Positions 9,973 to 18,126 are shown, counted from the first letter of the stretch. The stretch: DNA of 64,000 bases from Candidatus Nitrospira allomarina (GCF_032050975.1 NZ_CP116967.1:3965001-4029000), one strand, 5' to 3'. The notes: generated from the sequence alone by a model not told the origin. Numbers and translations: made by a program.

Positions 9973-10866
9973 TTATCCCGACTGGACAAAGGAAATTCCA
10001 TAATAGGTTTTCTCCCGTCCCCCTTGCGCAATCACGGTTAACGTTTTGTTGGCGTCCCGCACGCCGGTACTCGCATGAAAGTTTGCCCGATGATTGTTTT
10101 TGGTGGAAATGGTTCCACTTTTATCCAATAAATAGACATCCCGGCCAAATTCCTGTCTGGTATATTCATTGGCCTGCCACGGAAGGAGCGTCAAGAGTTG
10201 ATACAGTTCCAAGAGTGGAATCACCGTTCCTTTGCCAATGAGGTGCTTCCCCCGACCCGCCACCACAATGGAATAGGCCGTAAAGACCATCTCCAAAAAC
10301 GTTTGCGGTTTAAATCGAAGGGGTTTATTTTGAACTTCCTTTAATCGTTTGACCAAGACCGAAGGACGAAGCCGGTTTTCCCGCATTCGATCAATGGCAA
10401 CCGCACGTTCTTTATGAAGAATTCGTAATAAGACTGGATAGGAAAATAAATAGCCATCGTGCTCATAGAGGTTGACACCCATCTGCTGGGCAGTGGTAAG
10501 AAGTTCCTGGCGAAACGCTTTGCCCTCCAAATATCCAGCCTCATCAAAATTCAGACGTTCCTGGGTTTTCACAAAATCACATCCCAGGCTCAGCGTCACC
10601 TCTTTGCCTTCCTCCAGCAATTTTCGCAGATTAACCAGATCACCCACTTTCGCTGCATCTTTAATTTTTTTAAATGACGCCATCACCTGCTTCGTGGTTT
10701 TCACTAATCCCCCGGCTTGCTCTTCAATATCAGCCAAGGCCTGCTCCAAATTGACGTTCTTCGTGACAGCCTTTGAAGGTGGGGAAGAATCCGGCAACTC
10801 AAGCACACCCGTTGCCGACCTCGACCCACAGGCTTGTAACGTATTATCAATTCCTTCGGCACTCAT
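9973..10866 (-). CDS. Unrecognised partner of the ATPase pair
   Basis: About 297 residues from the ATG at 10866, which has AGAGGA 13 bases upstream. A longer frame begins at a TTG at 11019 and there is an ATG at 10938, so the start is uncertain. I do not recognise the family. The N-terminal third is helical with coiled-coil character (NLEQALADIEEQAGGLVKTT onward) around a 'VNLRKLLEEGKEV' stretch. The middle has a distinctive SYPVLLRI...AIDRMRENRLRPSVLVKRL segment. The end is strand-rich (RANFHASTGVRD, KTYYGISFV). No signal peptide or membrane helix, so cytoplasmic. It is the first gene of the minus-strand group that continues into the two ATPases, so it is probably a functional partner, for example an adaptor or DNA-binding subunit; that is inference from position only. 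Confidence 0.6.
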   Translation of the reverse strand: MSAEGIDNTLQACGSRSATGVLELPDSSPPSKAVTKNVNLEQALADIEEQAGGLVKTTKQVMASFKKIKDAAKVGDLVNLRKLLEEGKEVTLSLGCDFVKTQERLNFDEAGYLEGKAFRQELLTTAQQMGVNLYEHDGYLFSYPVLLRILHKERAVAIDRMRENRLRPSVLVKRLKEVQNKPLRFKPQTFLEMVFTAYSIVVAGRGKHLIGKGTVIPLLELYQLLTLLPWQANEYTRQEFGRDVYLLDKSGTISTKNNHRANFHASTGVRDANKTLTVIAQGGREKTYYGISFVQSG

Positions 10867-10989
10867 GTCGGTTATCGAGTCCTCTGGTTTGTGGTGAATT
10901 CGGGCAATCGGCTTTAAAGAACCGATTGATCGGCGCATACCTGTTTCATTCGGCACATCCCTGATAATTCTTAATATTTTCGGGCTTCT

Positions 10990-11003
10990 TTCATGATCAT
11001 GAA
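10990..11003. promoter_or_regulatory. 14-bp perfect palindrome in divergent region
   Basis: TTCATGATCATGAA reads the same on both strands. If the partner gene starts at 10866, this site lies in the gap between it and the divergent SDR gene at 11113, a typical place for an operator shared by two promoters. If the partner gene starts at 11019 it would be coding. No promoter boxes are clear beside it, so the operator role is a guess. Confidence 0.3.
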
Positions 11004-11112
11004 TTATTAAATTCCACAACTTCTTGCTCGTGCTCAGCGCTTCTTGGTCAACCCGCAGTTGACCCGTAGGAAGAAAGCCTTTTATGGTTGAACGTTTCGT
11101 CAGACCCTATTC

Positions 11113-11904
11113 ATGGAAAACATAGCGCCATTCGCGGTTATTACAGGAGCTTCACGAGGGATTGGGGCCGAATATGCCAGAGCCTTAGCGGCTCAAGGCT
11201 ATCATCTCTTGTTGATCGCCCGGGACCAAAACCGCCTGAAGGAATTATCCAAGGAAATTCAACAGACCACCCCTGTTCAAATCTGGACTGAACCGCTGGA
11301 TTTGGCCAGGCCTAACGCGGCTGGAACCCTTTACCAATTAGCTCAATCATATCGGCCGGACGTGTCGTTACTTATCAATAATGCCGGTTTTGGGCTGTAT
11401 GGCCAATTTACAGACATGCCACTTTCAACGATCCAAGACATGTTACAGGTCCATATCCATGCGACCACAGAAAGCACAAGACTATTCCTACCTGGTATGA
11501 TGAATCGACGGCAGGGTGCAATTATCAATGTGGCTTCCGTGGCAGGATTTTTTCCAATTCCCTATATGGCGGAATACGCGGCCACTAAAGCCTTTATCAT
11601 ATCTTTCTCTGAAGCGGTGGCGATGGAGGCCAAAGAAACTGAGGTCACCATTCAGGTATGCTGTCCAGGTTACACAGAAACCGATTTCCATAGGACGGCA
11701 GGGCACTGCCCACGCCACATTTCTTCTGCTCACACTCCCCACGACGTCGTAAAAAAATCATTAAAGGCTTTGATATCCCGGAAAAACCTCGTGACTATTG
11801 GATGGCAGGGACTGGCAACCCAATGGATAACTCCATTTTTTCCGAAAAAATGGCTCATGCGTCTTGCCAGCCGATTTGTTCGACCAAATTCTTCCTCCCA
11901 TTGA
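11113..11904 (+). CDS. Short-chain dehydrogenase/reductase
   Basis: A 263-residue classical SDR oxidoreductase, likely NADP(H)-dependent and cytoplasmic. It shows the cofactor motif TGASRGIG near the N terminus, an Arg after strand 2 (LLIARDQNRL) as often seen in NADP-preferring members, the NNAG motif (LLINNAGFGLYG), the catalytic Ser in NVASVAGF, and the YAATK catalytic Tyr/Lys. It resembles the DltE/YdfG-type 'SDR family NAD(P)-dependent oxidoreductase' group, but the substrate cannot be told. The stop is 31 bases before the start of a lipoprotein gene on the same strand, so the two may be co-transcribed. The gene is divergent from the ATPase group. Confidence 0.85.
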   Translation: MENIAPFAVITGASRGIGAEYARALAAQGYHLLLIARDQNRLKELSKEIQQTTPVQIWTEPLDLARPNAAGTLYQLAQSYRPDVSLLINNAGFGLYGQFTDMPLSTIQDMLQVHIHATTESTRLFLPGMMNRRQGAIINVASVAGFFPIPYMAEYAATKAFIISFSEAVAMEAKETEVTIQVCCPGYTETDFHRTAGHCPRHISSAHTPHDVVKKSLKALISRKNLVTIGWQGLATQWITPFFPKKWLMRLASRFVRPNSSSH

Positions 11905-11935
11905 ACACACGGCCTCCATATTAAAGGAGCACAGC

Positions 11936-12367
11936 ATGTCCCATTCCTATTTCCATTCATTTATTGTCCCTCTTAGCATCTGTAGTGTCTGTATCCTAGC
12001 TTTAGGGTGCTCTGGCCCTCGCCCAATCCTTTATCCCAACGACCATCTTCAACAAGTTGGCCCCGATCGAGCTGAACAGGACATTGAGGAATGCCAACAG
12101 CTTGCAGAAGATTATGTCCCCGAACACGAGGCCTCGACTGTGGCCGGGAATACTGCCGTTGGGGCGGGAGCAGGGGGTGCCGTCGGTGCAGTCAGTGGGG
12201 CCATTCGAGGAGGGGCGGGTATTGGAGCAGCCATAGGTGCCGCAACAGGTGCGACCGTTGGCTTTATTCGTGGATTATTCCAGGCCTCGCAACCCACACC
12301 CGCACACAAATCCTTCGTTAACCGATGTCTTTCGGAACGAGGGTACGATTCGATTGGTTGGGAATAG
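11936..12367 (+). CDS. Glycine-zipper lipoprotein
   Basis: A 143-residue predicted lipoprotein. The ATG at 11936 has AAAGGAGC at ideal distance. The N terminus is a signal sequence ending in a lipobox-like LALGC, so the Cys is likely lipidated and the protein membrane-anchored. The middle is a glycine-zipper segment (GNTAVGAGAGGAVGAVSG and GAGIGAAIGAATGATVG), a pattern found in small outer-membrane or envelope proteins that pack helices. It ends with a short CLSERGYDSIGW segment like other glycine-zipper lipoproteins. Exact function is unknown; an envelope structural or stress role is inferred. It follows the SDR gene closely. Confidence 0.75.
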   Translation: MSHSYFHSFIVPLSICSVCILALGCSGPRPILYPNDHLQQVGPDRAEQDIEECQQLAEDYVPEHEASTVAGNTAVGAGAGGAVGAVSGAIRGGAGIGAAIGAATGATVGFIRGLFQASQPTPAHKSFVNRCLSERGYDSIGWE

Positions 12368-12484
12368 ATCAGAAAAACACATCGAAACCATGAGGCAAGC
12401 ACACAGCGAGACGCCGTTCGTGGTCGTTCCCCTTTTGAGCCAATTTAGTATCGAAACTTGGCTCACATGAGAAGTAAGGAAAGC

Positions 12485-13342
12485 TTACAATGAGGAGCTT
12501 TCTGCACGACGAAGGGCTCGCATCAAAACTGGATCTTGATAAGCCACTTCACTTAAGGCGTCCAATATATGAAGATCTTTTTCCTTAGCGAGAGCTTTAG
12601 CTTTACTAAATTGTCGTGAGTTAAAGCGGGCCACGGATGGCTGGCCATTGATGATCTGACAGGCAAGACCTCCACCATCTTTCAGTGCAAGAGTGCCCCC
12701 ATGATCAAACAAGCTACGAGTCTCATCCACGCTGATCCCATGCAGTTCTGCAAAATCATGGAGCCCACTGGTTTCAATCAATCGTCCATCTGGCATAACA
12801 CATTTTCGCTTAAAATGGGGAGACCAATCTTTTCGGAAATCAATATATTGAATGTCTCCACTACACGCGTTCCCTGATTCAATTTTTGTCAAATCGATCC
12901 CTAAGTTTTTTTGCCGCAACCGATCCTGCAATTCCTGAGGAAGGCCTCGATAAAAAACCCGCTCCATGCCTTCTTCCAACGTCACACCATAACTTTGACG
13001 CATGCGCTCGGCTGCCGCATATTGCTCAAGATCCATGACCCACGTGTGTTTCGGGTCTTTGCCAAGAGGATCAACACGACAGACGAATGCGCCCTTTGTG
13101 ACAAGCGTACCTTCATGCGGATAGAGATATATTCCCCCGTGTTGAAGCACGCCAGTTATAGATTCAAGAGGAATATCATAACTTTCAGACAGGACTCGTG
13201 CATGCATCTCAAAATCTTCCGGTTCCGTCATTCCGCACACCATTACATTTCCAGGGGGATCATAATCCGTATAGTTCTCTAGAATATTATAGAGAACCGG
13301 GGGTTTTTCTTTTTTTAATGGACGTTTTTTCACTCTAAACAT
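12485..13342 (-). CDS. Hypothetical cytoplasmic protein, 285 residues
   Basis: A well-supported gene of unknown function. The ATG at 13342 has AAGGAG about 9 bases upstream on the minus strand. The protein begins with a basic stretch (RVKKRPLKKEK) and has no signal peptide or membrane helix. It seems to contain two similar halves: TEPEDFEMHARVLSESYDIP followed by ITGVLQHGGIYLYPHEGTLV near the start, and LIETSGLHDFAELHGISVD followed by RSLFDHGGTLALKDGGGL near the end. Both halves show 'h.fa....gI....t...l.hGG.l.l..gg', which suggests an internal duplication of a small alpha/beta unit. I do not recognise the family. It is divergent from pyrE. Confidence 0.65.
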   Translation of the reverse strand: MFRVKKRPLKKEKPPVLYNILENYTDYDPPGNVMVCGMTEPEDFEMHARVLSESYDIPLESITGVLQHGGIYLYPHEGTLVTKGAFVCRVDPLGKDPKHTWVMDLEQYAAAERMRQSYGVTLEEGMERVFYRGLPQELQDRLRQKNLGIDLTKIESGNACSGDIQYIDFRKDWSPHFKRKCVMPDGRLIETSGLHDFAELHGISVDETRSLFDHGGTLALKDGGGLACQIINGQPSVARFNSRQFSKAKALAKEKDLHILDALSEVAYQDPVLMRALRRAESSSL

Positions 13343-13558
13343 TCAATACGCTCCTTCACGCTGAGTTTCCTTTTGGCTTTGGACTTCTCCACCCTCAAGG
13401 GAACGACTAGATATTCACGATACCGGTGCTTTCCGATTCACACGAACATTTTCATTTTCAACATCATAATTTTTTCCGCGTCTTGTTGCAGATCTCGAAG
13501 TCGTAATGGTAGAAGGAAATCGCTTATGACTCAACCGTAACACTTTCTTAAATTTCCT

Positions 13559-14134
13559 ATGCCAAAAAATGCCCTCATTCAGGCTTTTCATCAGCTGGAA
13601 GCCTTCAAATGGAATCCGCAAGAGGGCTTCCGCCTCGCCTCAGGAAAAAACAGCCCCTATTATGTTGACTGTCGTATTGTATTGGCTCATCCGCACTCAC
13701 GTCACCTTGTGGCTCAATTAGCCTATCACCTGCTTAAATCCTTAGATTTTACACTCATTGGCGGATTGGAAATCGGAGCAATTCCCCTGGCCACCGGTAT
13801 TTCAGACTATGGGTATAGGGCCGATCCACAGCGGGAATGGCGCACGTTTGTCGTGCGCAAACAACCTAAGGATCATGGATTAGGCAAATTGATTGAAGGC
13901 ACTATTCATCCCGGGGAAACAGCTTTAGTGGTCGACGATGTTTTAACAACAGGCGGATCCTTGATAAAGGCCGCCGAAGCAGCCAGGGCCCAGGGCTTAA
14001 TTGTGACGCATGGATTAGTGGTGGTGGATCGATCTGAAGATGAAGGAAAAAGCAATCTGGCTCAGATGGACATTCAATTGCTGCCTCTTCTCACCCTGGA
14101 AGAATTAAGACAAACGCCTCCCTTCGTCCGGTAA
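13559..14134 (+). CDS. pyrE: Orotate phosphoribosyltransferase
   Basis: A 191-residue enzyme of pyrimidine synthesis that joins orotate to PRPP to give orotidine 5'-phosphate. The PRPP-binding loop VVDDVLTTGGS is clear. The N-terminal FRLASGKNSPYYVDCR matches the 'LxSGxxSpyYvD' segment of bacterial OPRTase, and GGLEIGAIPLA is the substrate-side GG..GA.P loop. The catalytic-loop Lys is likely in the RKQPKDHGLGKLIEG region, the usual 'RKe.K.HG....i.G' motif. Length is typical. It stands alone, not next to other pyr genes, and is cytoplasmic. Confidence 0.93.
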   Translation: MPKNALIQAFHQLEAFKWNPQEGFRLASGKNSPYYVDCRIVLAHPHSRHLVAQLAYHLLKSLDFTLIGGLEIGAIPLATGISDYGYRADPQREWRTFVVRKQPKDHGLGKLIEGTIHPGETALVVDDVLTTGGSLIKAAEAARAQGLIVTHGLVVVDRSEDEGKSNLAQMDIQLLPLLTLEELRQTPPFVR

Positions 14135-14444
14135 GTCCTCGGAATATTTCCCGCCACGATTCAAAACCTTAATCGGTTCTTACAGCCACAACGGATAGGC
14201 ATCCTATTTTAAAAAATTATCCAGTCCAAATTGATCTTTGATGACCATTTCAACTTCTTCACAACCTCAGTCGGTACTTTCCCTATTCCGGATGACTCAC
14301 TTGACCGTCCCTTCTGACCAACCATACAATTTTAAAACAATTATTCAACGATTGTCTGGGCTATCCCTATTCAGAGAGGACAATGCCATCTGCCTTAACT
14401 TTCTCAAGCAAAAAAAGCCATTTCCAATACTACGGAGGACAACC
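14135..14444. other. Intergenic before rhodanese gene
   Basis: About 310 bases. The frame of the rhodanese gene stays open upstream to 14238, but that part lacks a ribosome binding site and protein-like composition, and the true gene starts at a GGAGGACAACC-ATG. No clear promoter boxes. Confidence 0.4.
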
Positions 14445-14864
14445 ATGAAACGCTTATCTTTTTCCTTAACAATCGCTCTTCTTTTTCTTGGATGGGGGAA
14501 CCCCACCATCGTTACTGCTGAGCCCTACCTTTTAACGGTTCAGCAACTCAAAGCAGGACTGGAGAAAGCCTCCCAGCCCAAACAAAAAGGATTTGTGCTC
14601 GTCGATGTTCGGAGTCCAGACGAGCATATGAGTGGCTTCATTCCCGGAACGGATTTCAATATTGATTTTCGGGAAATGCAAGGACGCCACCAAGAGCTCA
14701 ATGCACAACTGGATCAGCACATCGTGGTGTACTGCCAATCTGGACACCGCAGCAATATTGCTGCTGAAACCTTAATGGGATTAGGGTATCAGCATGTTTA
14801 TAATGTGGAAGGAAGTATGAATGCCTGGACCGAAGCGGGGTACCCTATCGAACACCCCAAATAA
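14445..14864 (+). CDS. Periplasmic single-domain rhodanese
   Basis: A 139-residue secreted rhodanese (sulfurtransferase-like). The ATG at 14445 follows GGAGGA and begins a clear signal peptide cleaved near IVTA-EPYLL. The mature part is one rhodanese domain with VLVDVRSPDEHMSGFIPG and the active-site loop VVYCQSGHRSN, where the Cys would carry the persulfide. The loop has the usual length for a sulfurtransferase rather than a phosphatase-type rhodanese. It ends with the usual GYQHVYNVEGSMNAW..AGYP. The in vivo substrate is unknown; a periplasmic sulfur-transfer or redox role is likely. Convergent with the HD-GYP gene. Confidence 0.88.
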   Translation: MKRLSFSLTIALLFLGWGNPTIVTAEPYLLTVQQLKAGLEKASQPKQKGFVLVDVRSPDEHMSGFIPGTDFNIDFREMQGRHQELNAQLDQHIVVYCQSGHRSNIAAETLMGLGYQHVYNVEGSMNAWTEAGYPIEHPK

Positions 14865-14890
14865 TCGAGAACAGCCTGCGGCAAAGATTG

Positions 14891-15769
14891 TTAGATTTCG
14901 GCTACAGTGGAATAGATACCGTTAAAGTCCTGATGCATTTCCCGGAAAGCCTCCAAAAGGTGTGGATCAAAATGTGTCGGTTTTGTTCTGTCACTCCCGT
15001 TTAAAATGATGTCGCATGTTTTCTCATGGGTAAAGGCTGGTTTGTATGGCCTTTGGCTTCGTAAGGCATCGTAAAGGTCGCACAGCATCACAATTCGGCC
15101 TGTGATGGGAATCTGTGTTCCCTTCAGCCCTCGAGGATATCCACTTCCGTCCCAACGTTCATGGTGAGTCAGCGCGACTTCCTTGGCCATCTCTAGCAAG
15201 GGAGACGTCGAGCCATCCAATAAACTCGCTCCCAAAAGGGGATGCTGTTTAATCGATTGCCATTCTTCTTCCGTCAACGGGCCATGCTTTCCAAGAACGG
15301 CATCTGGAACCCCGATTTTCCCCACATCATGCATTGGCGCAACGGCGAATAAACAACGAGCCCGTGGCTGATCCCAGCCAATAGCCAGAGCAAGCGATTG
15401 CGAGTAATGGCTTAACCGTTCAATATGTGCCCCTGTTTCCTCGTCTTTATAGCGTGACGCACGGGCTAAGCGTAGAATAGTATCGGCATAAGCCTGCTCC
15501 AATTCACAATTTTTCCGTTGCTCTGCCTCCAAGGAGAGCTTAAGGTCCCGGGCGTAGACAAGCATTTGGGCATGAGCTTTTTTAAGCAGTTGAGTTTTCT
15601 GGCCTTCCTGCTCCAACATCTGCTTGAGATCTTTGGCATAGGCCATGAGTTGCGAGCGGGCCGCCTGGATTTCCCCTGTGGCAGCTGCTTGGGAAGCTTC
15701 GGCCTTTGAATACGGCATAAATGATGAAAGAGAAATCCCATCTTCCTCCTTGGGTTTATCCTCATGCAT
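14891..15769 (-). CDS. HD-GYP domain protein, likely c-di-GMP phosphodiesterase
   Basis: A 292-residue protein with an N-terminal coiled coil (about 25-95) and a C-terminal HD-GYP domain. The metal-binding H147-D148 sits in MHDVGKIGVPD, and the second motif HHERWDGSGYP at 202-212 holds the GYP residues. HD-GYP proteins hydrolyse cyclic di-GMP and so lower biofilm-promoting signal; activity here is inferred. Its ATG overlaps the stop of the upstream receiver gene by one base (TAATG), so the two are translated together. That pair acts like a split version of the common RpfG-type receiver/HD-GYP fusion. No membrane segment, so cytoplasmic. Confidence 0.88.
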   Translation of the reverse strand: MHEDKPKEEDGISLSSFMPYSKAEASQAAATGEIQAARSQLMAYAKDLKQMLEQEGQKTQLLKKAHAQMLVYARDLKLSLEAEQRKNCELEQAYADTILRLARASRYKDEETGAHIERLSHYSQSLALAIGWDQPRARCLFAVAPMHDVGKIGVPDAVLGKHGPLTEEEWQSIKQHPLLGASLLDGSTSPLLEMAKEVALTHHERWDGSGYPRGLKGTQIPITGRIVMLCDLYDALRSQRPYKPAFTHEKTCDIILNGSDRTKPTHFDPHLLEAFREMHQDFNGIYSTVAEI

Positions 15770-16143
15770 TAGGCAAGTACTTCCCGAACTTTATGAATCA
15801 ACTCTAATGGGCTAAATGGTTTGACCAAATACCCCGCAAGATCAAGAGAAGCTATCTGCTTACGTGCATCAAGCCCGTCTTTGGCGGTTAACATGACAAT
15901 TGGAATTTTAGCCGTATCGGAGTATAGGCGAAGCTTTCGTACCACCTCACACCCATTTAAACCCGGCATCATCCAATCAAGAATCAATAGGTCGGGAATG
16001 TGGGTGCAAACGGCCTCCATCGCCGCGCAACCATCTATAGCAGTGAGAATCCGATACGAGGGATGTTCGAGAGTAACCTGGACCAGGAGCCTAAGATCTT
16101 CCTCATCATCGGCAATGAGGATCGTTTTCACAGGACCCACCAT
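15769..16143 (-). CDS. Response regulator, single receiver coupled to HD-GYP gene
   Basis: A 124-residue CheY-like receiver. It has DDEED for metal binding, the phospho-acceptor Asp in LILDWMMPGLNG, the Thr of IVMLTAKD and the Lys in LVKPFSP. The ATG at 16143 is preferred over one at 16152 because AGGAA lies 9 bases upstream of the former and too close to the latter. The stop codon overlaps the HD-GYP start, so it probably controls that enzyme by direct contact after phosphorylation. The cognate kinase is not adjacent: the gene upstream is trmI. Confidence 0.85.
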   Translation of the reverse strand: MVGPVKTILIADDEEDLRLLVQVTLEHPSYRILTAIDGCAAMEAVCTHIPDLLILDWMMPGLNGCEVVRKLRLYSDTAKIPIVMLTAKDGLDARKQIASLDLAGYLVKPFSPLELIHKVREVLA

Positions 16144-16177
16144 GGTGAACATTTCCTGCTGGTTGGCCCGAAAGGGC

Positions 16178-17077
16178 TCAGGGAATATCTAATCCATCAC
16201 CGACATATTCATCCTCCTTGATGACATGATCGTCTTGCTGAGACGCAGGTTCAATAGCGTTGTATTGCTCAGAATTCCAATTATGATTTTCGACTTTTCT
16301 GGCCACGGTAATAAAACCGGAATGGGCAACCATTCGGTGATCGGGTCGAACGCTCCGGCCTTTAATATTCCACGTCCGCAACAACGTTTCAAAATTTTGA
16401 ACCATGGTAAAAACTCGGCTCTGCTCCAAAGCCTGTACCGTTTGCATCACCTGCGGCACCGTCGGGACATAACTCAAATACAGACCCCCGGACCGTAATG
16501 CCCGTGCCGCATGCGGAACGACTCGCCAGGGCTCTGGAATATCCAATACCACCCGATCAAACATCCAGGAAGACGCCCCTTCCCCAATCTCGATACCTTC
16601 GTATGCATTTCGAATCTGAAGGAAATGGTTAGGTACCTTTCCCATGAACCGTTCAATGTTTTTCGTGGCCGTGGCCGCAAAATCCTCTCGCATTTCATAG
16701 CTCACCACACACCCACGATCCCCCACTGCACGCAAAAGAGCCATCGTTAATGCCCCAGAGCCCACCCCGGCCTCAAAGACCCTGGCTCCTGGATAAATAT
16801 CCGCCCACATTGGAATGACGGCTAAATCTTTGGGATAAATCACCTGAGCTCCTCGAGGCATTTTCAAGGTATACTCAGCTAGCGTTGGATGAACGGCTAC
16901 CATTAACTTTCCATTGGAAAACTGCACCACTGTCCCATCCGGTTTTCCAATAATGTCATCATGACTAATCCGGTCTCCACTATGCTGAAAGATTTCTCCG
17001 GCTTTAAGAGTGACCGCATAAGGCCGTTCTTTCTTGTCGATTAAATGAACTCGTTCTCCCGATTGAAATGTTTTCAT
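16178..17077 (-). CDS. trmI: tRNA (adenine-N1)-methyltransferase, TrmI/GCD14 family
   Basis: A 299-residue SAM-dependent enzyme expected to methylate N1 of adenine 58 in the T loop of tRNAs. An N-terminal beta domain (about 1-65) is followed by the conserved PRGAQVIYPKDLA link. Then comes the SAM-binding motif FEAGVGSGALTMALL, the acidic strand end VVSYEMREDF, and the catalytic VLDIPEPW motif. The tail after about 270 is acidic and Gln/Asp-rich, longer than in many homologues and probably disordered. Family members in bacteria work as tetramers. It lies upstream of the receiver/HD-GYP pair on the same strand, 34 bases away, so they may share a transcript. Confidence 0.9.
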   Translation of the reverse strand: MKTFQSGERVHLIDKKERPYAVTLKAGEIFQHSGDRISHDDIIGKPDGTVVQFSNGKLMVAVHPTLAEYTLKMPRGAQVIYPKDLAVIPMWADIYPGARVFEAGVGSGALTMALLRAVGDRGCVVSYEMREDFAATATKNIERFMGKVPNHFLQIRNAYEGIEIGEGASSWMFDRVVLDIPEPWRVVPHAARALRSGGLYLSYVPTVPQVMQTVQALEQSRVFTMVQNFETLLRTWNIKGRSVRPDHRMVAHSGFITVARKVENHNWNSEQYNAIEPASQQDDHVIKEDEYVGDGLDIP

Positions 17078-17436
17078 AAGGCACGCATTCTAGCAAGGCT
17101 TTTCTCCGCTTTGATACCCACCATAATGGTGGAGACTTCTTAAGTGAACCAACTCGACAACTAATCGACATTTCAATGGGATCATTCTTGACACCCTCCC
17201 CATTCAGACGTATGATTAACCAACTTCAGTCTTTACATACCTATCGCCACCAAATTCTCCAAATTTTTTAGATCCTTTAATTTTGCAAGTGGCACTTGTG
17301 CGAAAGTTCTCAATATACAGAAACCGAACACCGGCTCTGGAACGGATCAGAAGAGTTTCCTTAACCCCAGCAACCTCGGCTACTCTTGATGCAGGAATAG
17401 TCGCATGATGAAAATAAGGGTCGTTGCCAATTTACC
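17078..17436. other. Intergenic: promoter and long leader before KtrA/TrkA-like gene
   Basis: About 360 bases between divergent genes. It holds the promoter listed next and then a leader of about 215 bases. Within the leader is a perfect inverted repeat CAAGTG-G-CACTTG at 17286-17298. On the opposite strand a frame of about 65 codons runs stop-to-stop from about 17422 down to a TAA at 17218-17216 with protein-like composition, but it has no ATG or ribosome binding site and could be chance or a gene remnant. Confidence 0.4.
17188..17216 (+). promoter_or_regulatory. Sigma-70-type promoter
   Basis: TTGACA at 17188-17193, a 17-base spacer, then TATGAT at 17211-17216. The -35 box is a perfect consensus match, the -10 box differs from TATAAT at one position, and the spacing is optimal. 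Transcription would begin near 17223 and reach the KtrA/TrkA-like gene at 17437, giving a long untranslated leader. Confidence 0.6.
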
Positions 17437-18126
17437 ATGAAACGCCTTTTTACAGTTATAGGGCTTGGGCGCTTCGGCTATAGCGTGGCGCAAGGATTGG
17501 TTACCAAAGGATGCGAAGTACTTGCCATCGATAAGGATGAGGAAAAAATCCAGGCGATCAGTGACATTGCGACATTTGCCGTCCAATGCGATGCGACTGA
17601 TGAACGCGCGTTAAAAGCAGTCAGTGCTCAAAACGTCGATGTGGCAGTCGTCAGTATCGGCGAAAACATTGAAGCCAGTATTCTTATTGTGCAAACACTC
17701 AAAGAAATGGGGGTAAAATCCATTGTGGCGAAGGCCGTGGCTCCAATCCAGGGAAAAATATTAATGAACCTAGGGGTCGATGAGGTCATCTACCCTGAAC
17801 GAGATGCGGCTATCCGTCTCGCACACAGGCTGGTCTCACCGAGCGTACTTGAATATTTAGAATTGGCTCCAGGCTTTAGTGTGGAAGAGGTGTCCGTTTC
17901 AGAGAGCTTATCCGGATTAAGTCTTGAGGACGTTAAGATACGCGGAAAGCATAACTTGAATGTGATTGGGATAAAAAAACAAGTTACCAGAATGGTCAAG
18001 GGGCGTATGATGAAAGAAGAAATATTTAATTTCACACCAAAACCCGATGACGTCATTGAGAAAGGTGATGTCTTGGTCATGATTGGTCGCGAAGAAGATT
18101 TGGACCGTTTTTGCAATAACGTGTAA
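17437..18126 (+). CDS. KtrA/TrkA-like potassium channel regulatory subunit
   Basis: A 229-residue cytoplasmic protein with an N-terminal RCK (TrkA-N) Rossmann domain and a C-terminal RCK_C (TrkA-C) domain. The nucleotide-binding motif GLGRFGYSVA starts at residue 9, followed by the acidic strand end VLAIDKDEEK, CDATD and the usual YPERDAAIRLA. Such subunits form octameric rings that gate KtrB/TrkH-type potassium channels in response to NAD(H) or ATP/ADP; the C domain of some homologues binds c-di-AMP. No channel gene is next to it in this window, so the partner must lie elsewhere. A good promoter lies 220 bases upstream. Confidence 0.85.
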   Translation: MKRLFTVIGLGRFGYSVAQGLVTKGCEVLAIDKDEEKIQAISDIATFAVQCDATDERALKAVSAQNVDVAVVSIGENIEASILIVQTLKEMGVKSIVAKAVAPIQGKILMNLGVDEVIYPERDAAIRLAHRLVSPSVLEYLELAPGFSVEEVSVSESLSGLSLEDVKIRGKHNLNVIGIKKQVTRMVKGRMMKEEIFNFTPKPDDVIEKGDVLVMIGREEDLDRFCNNV

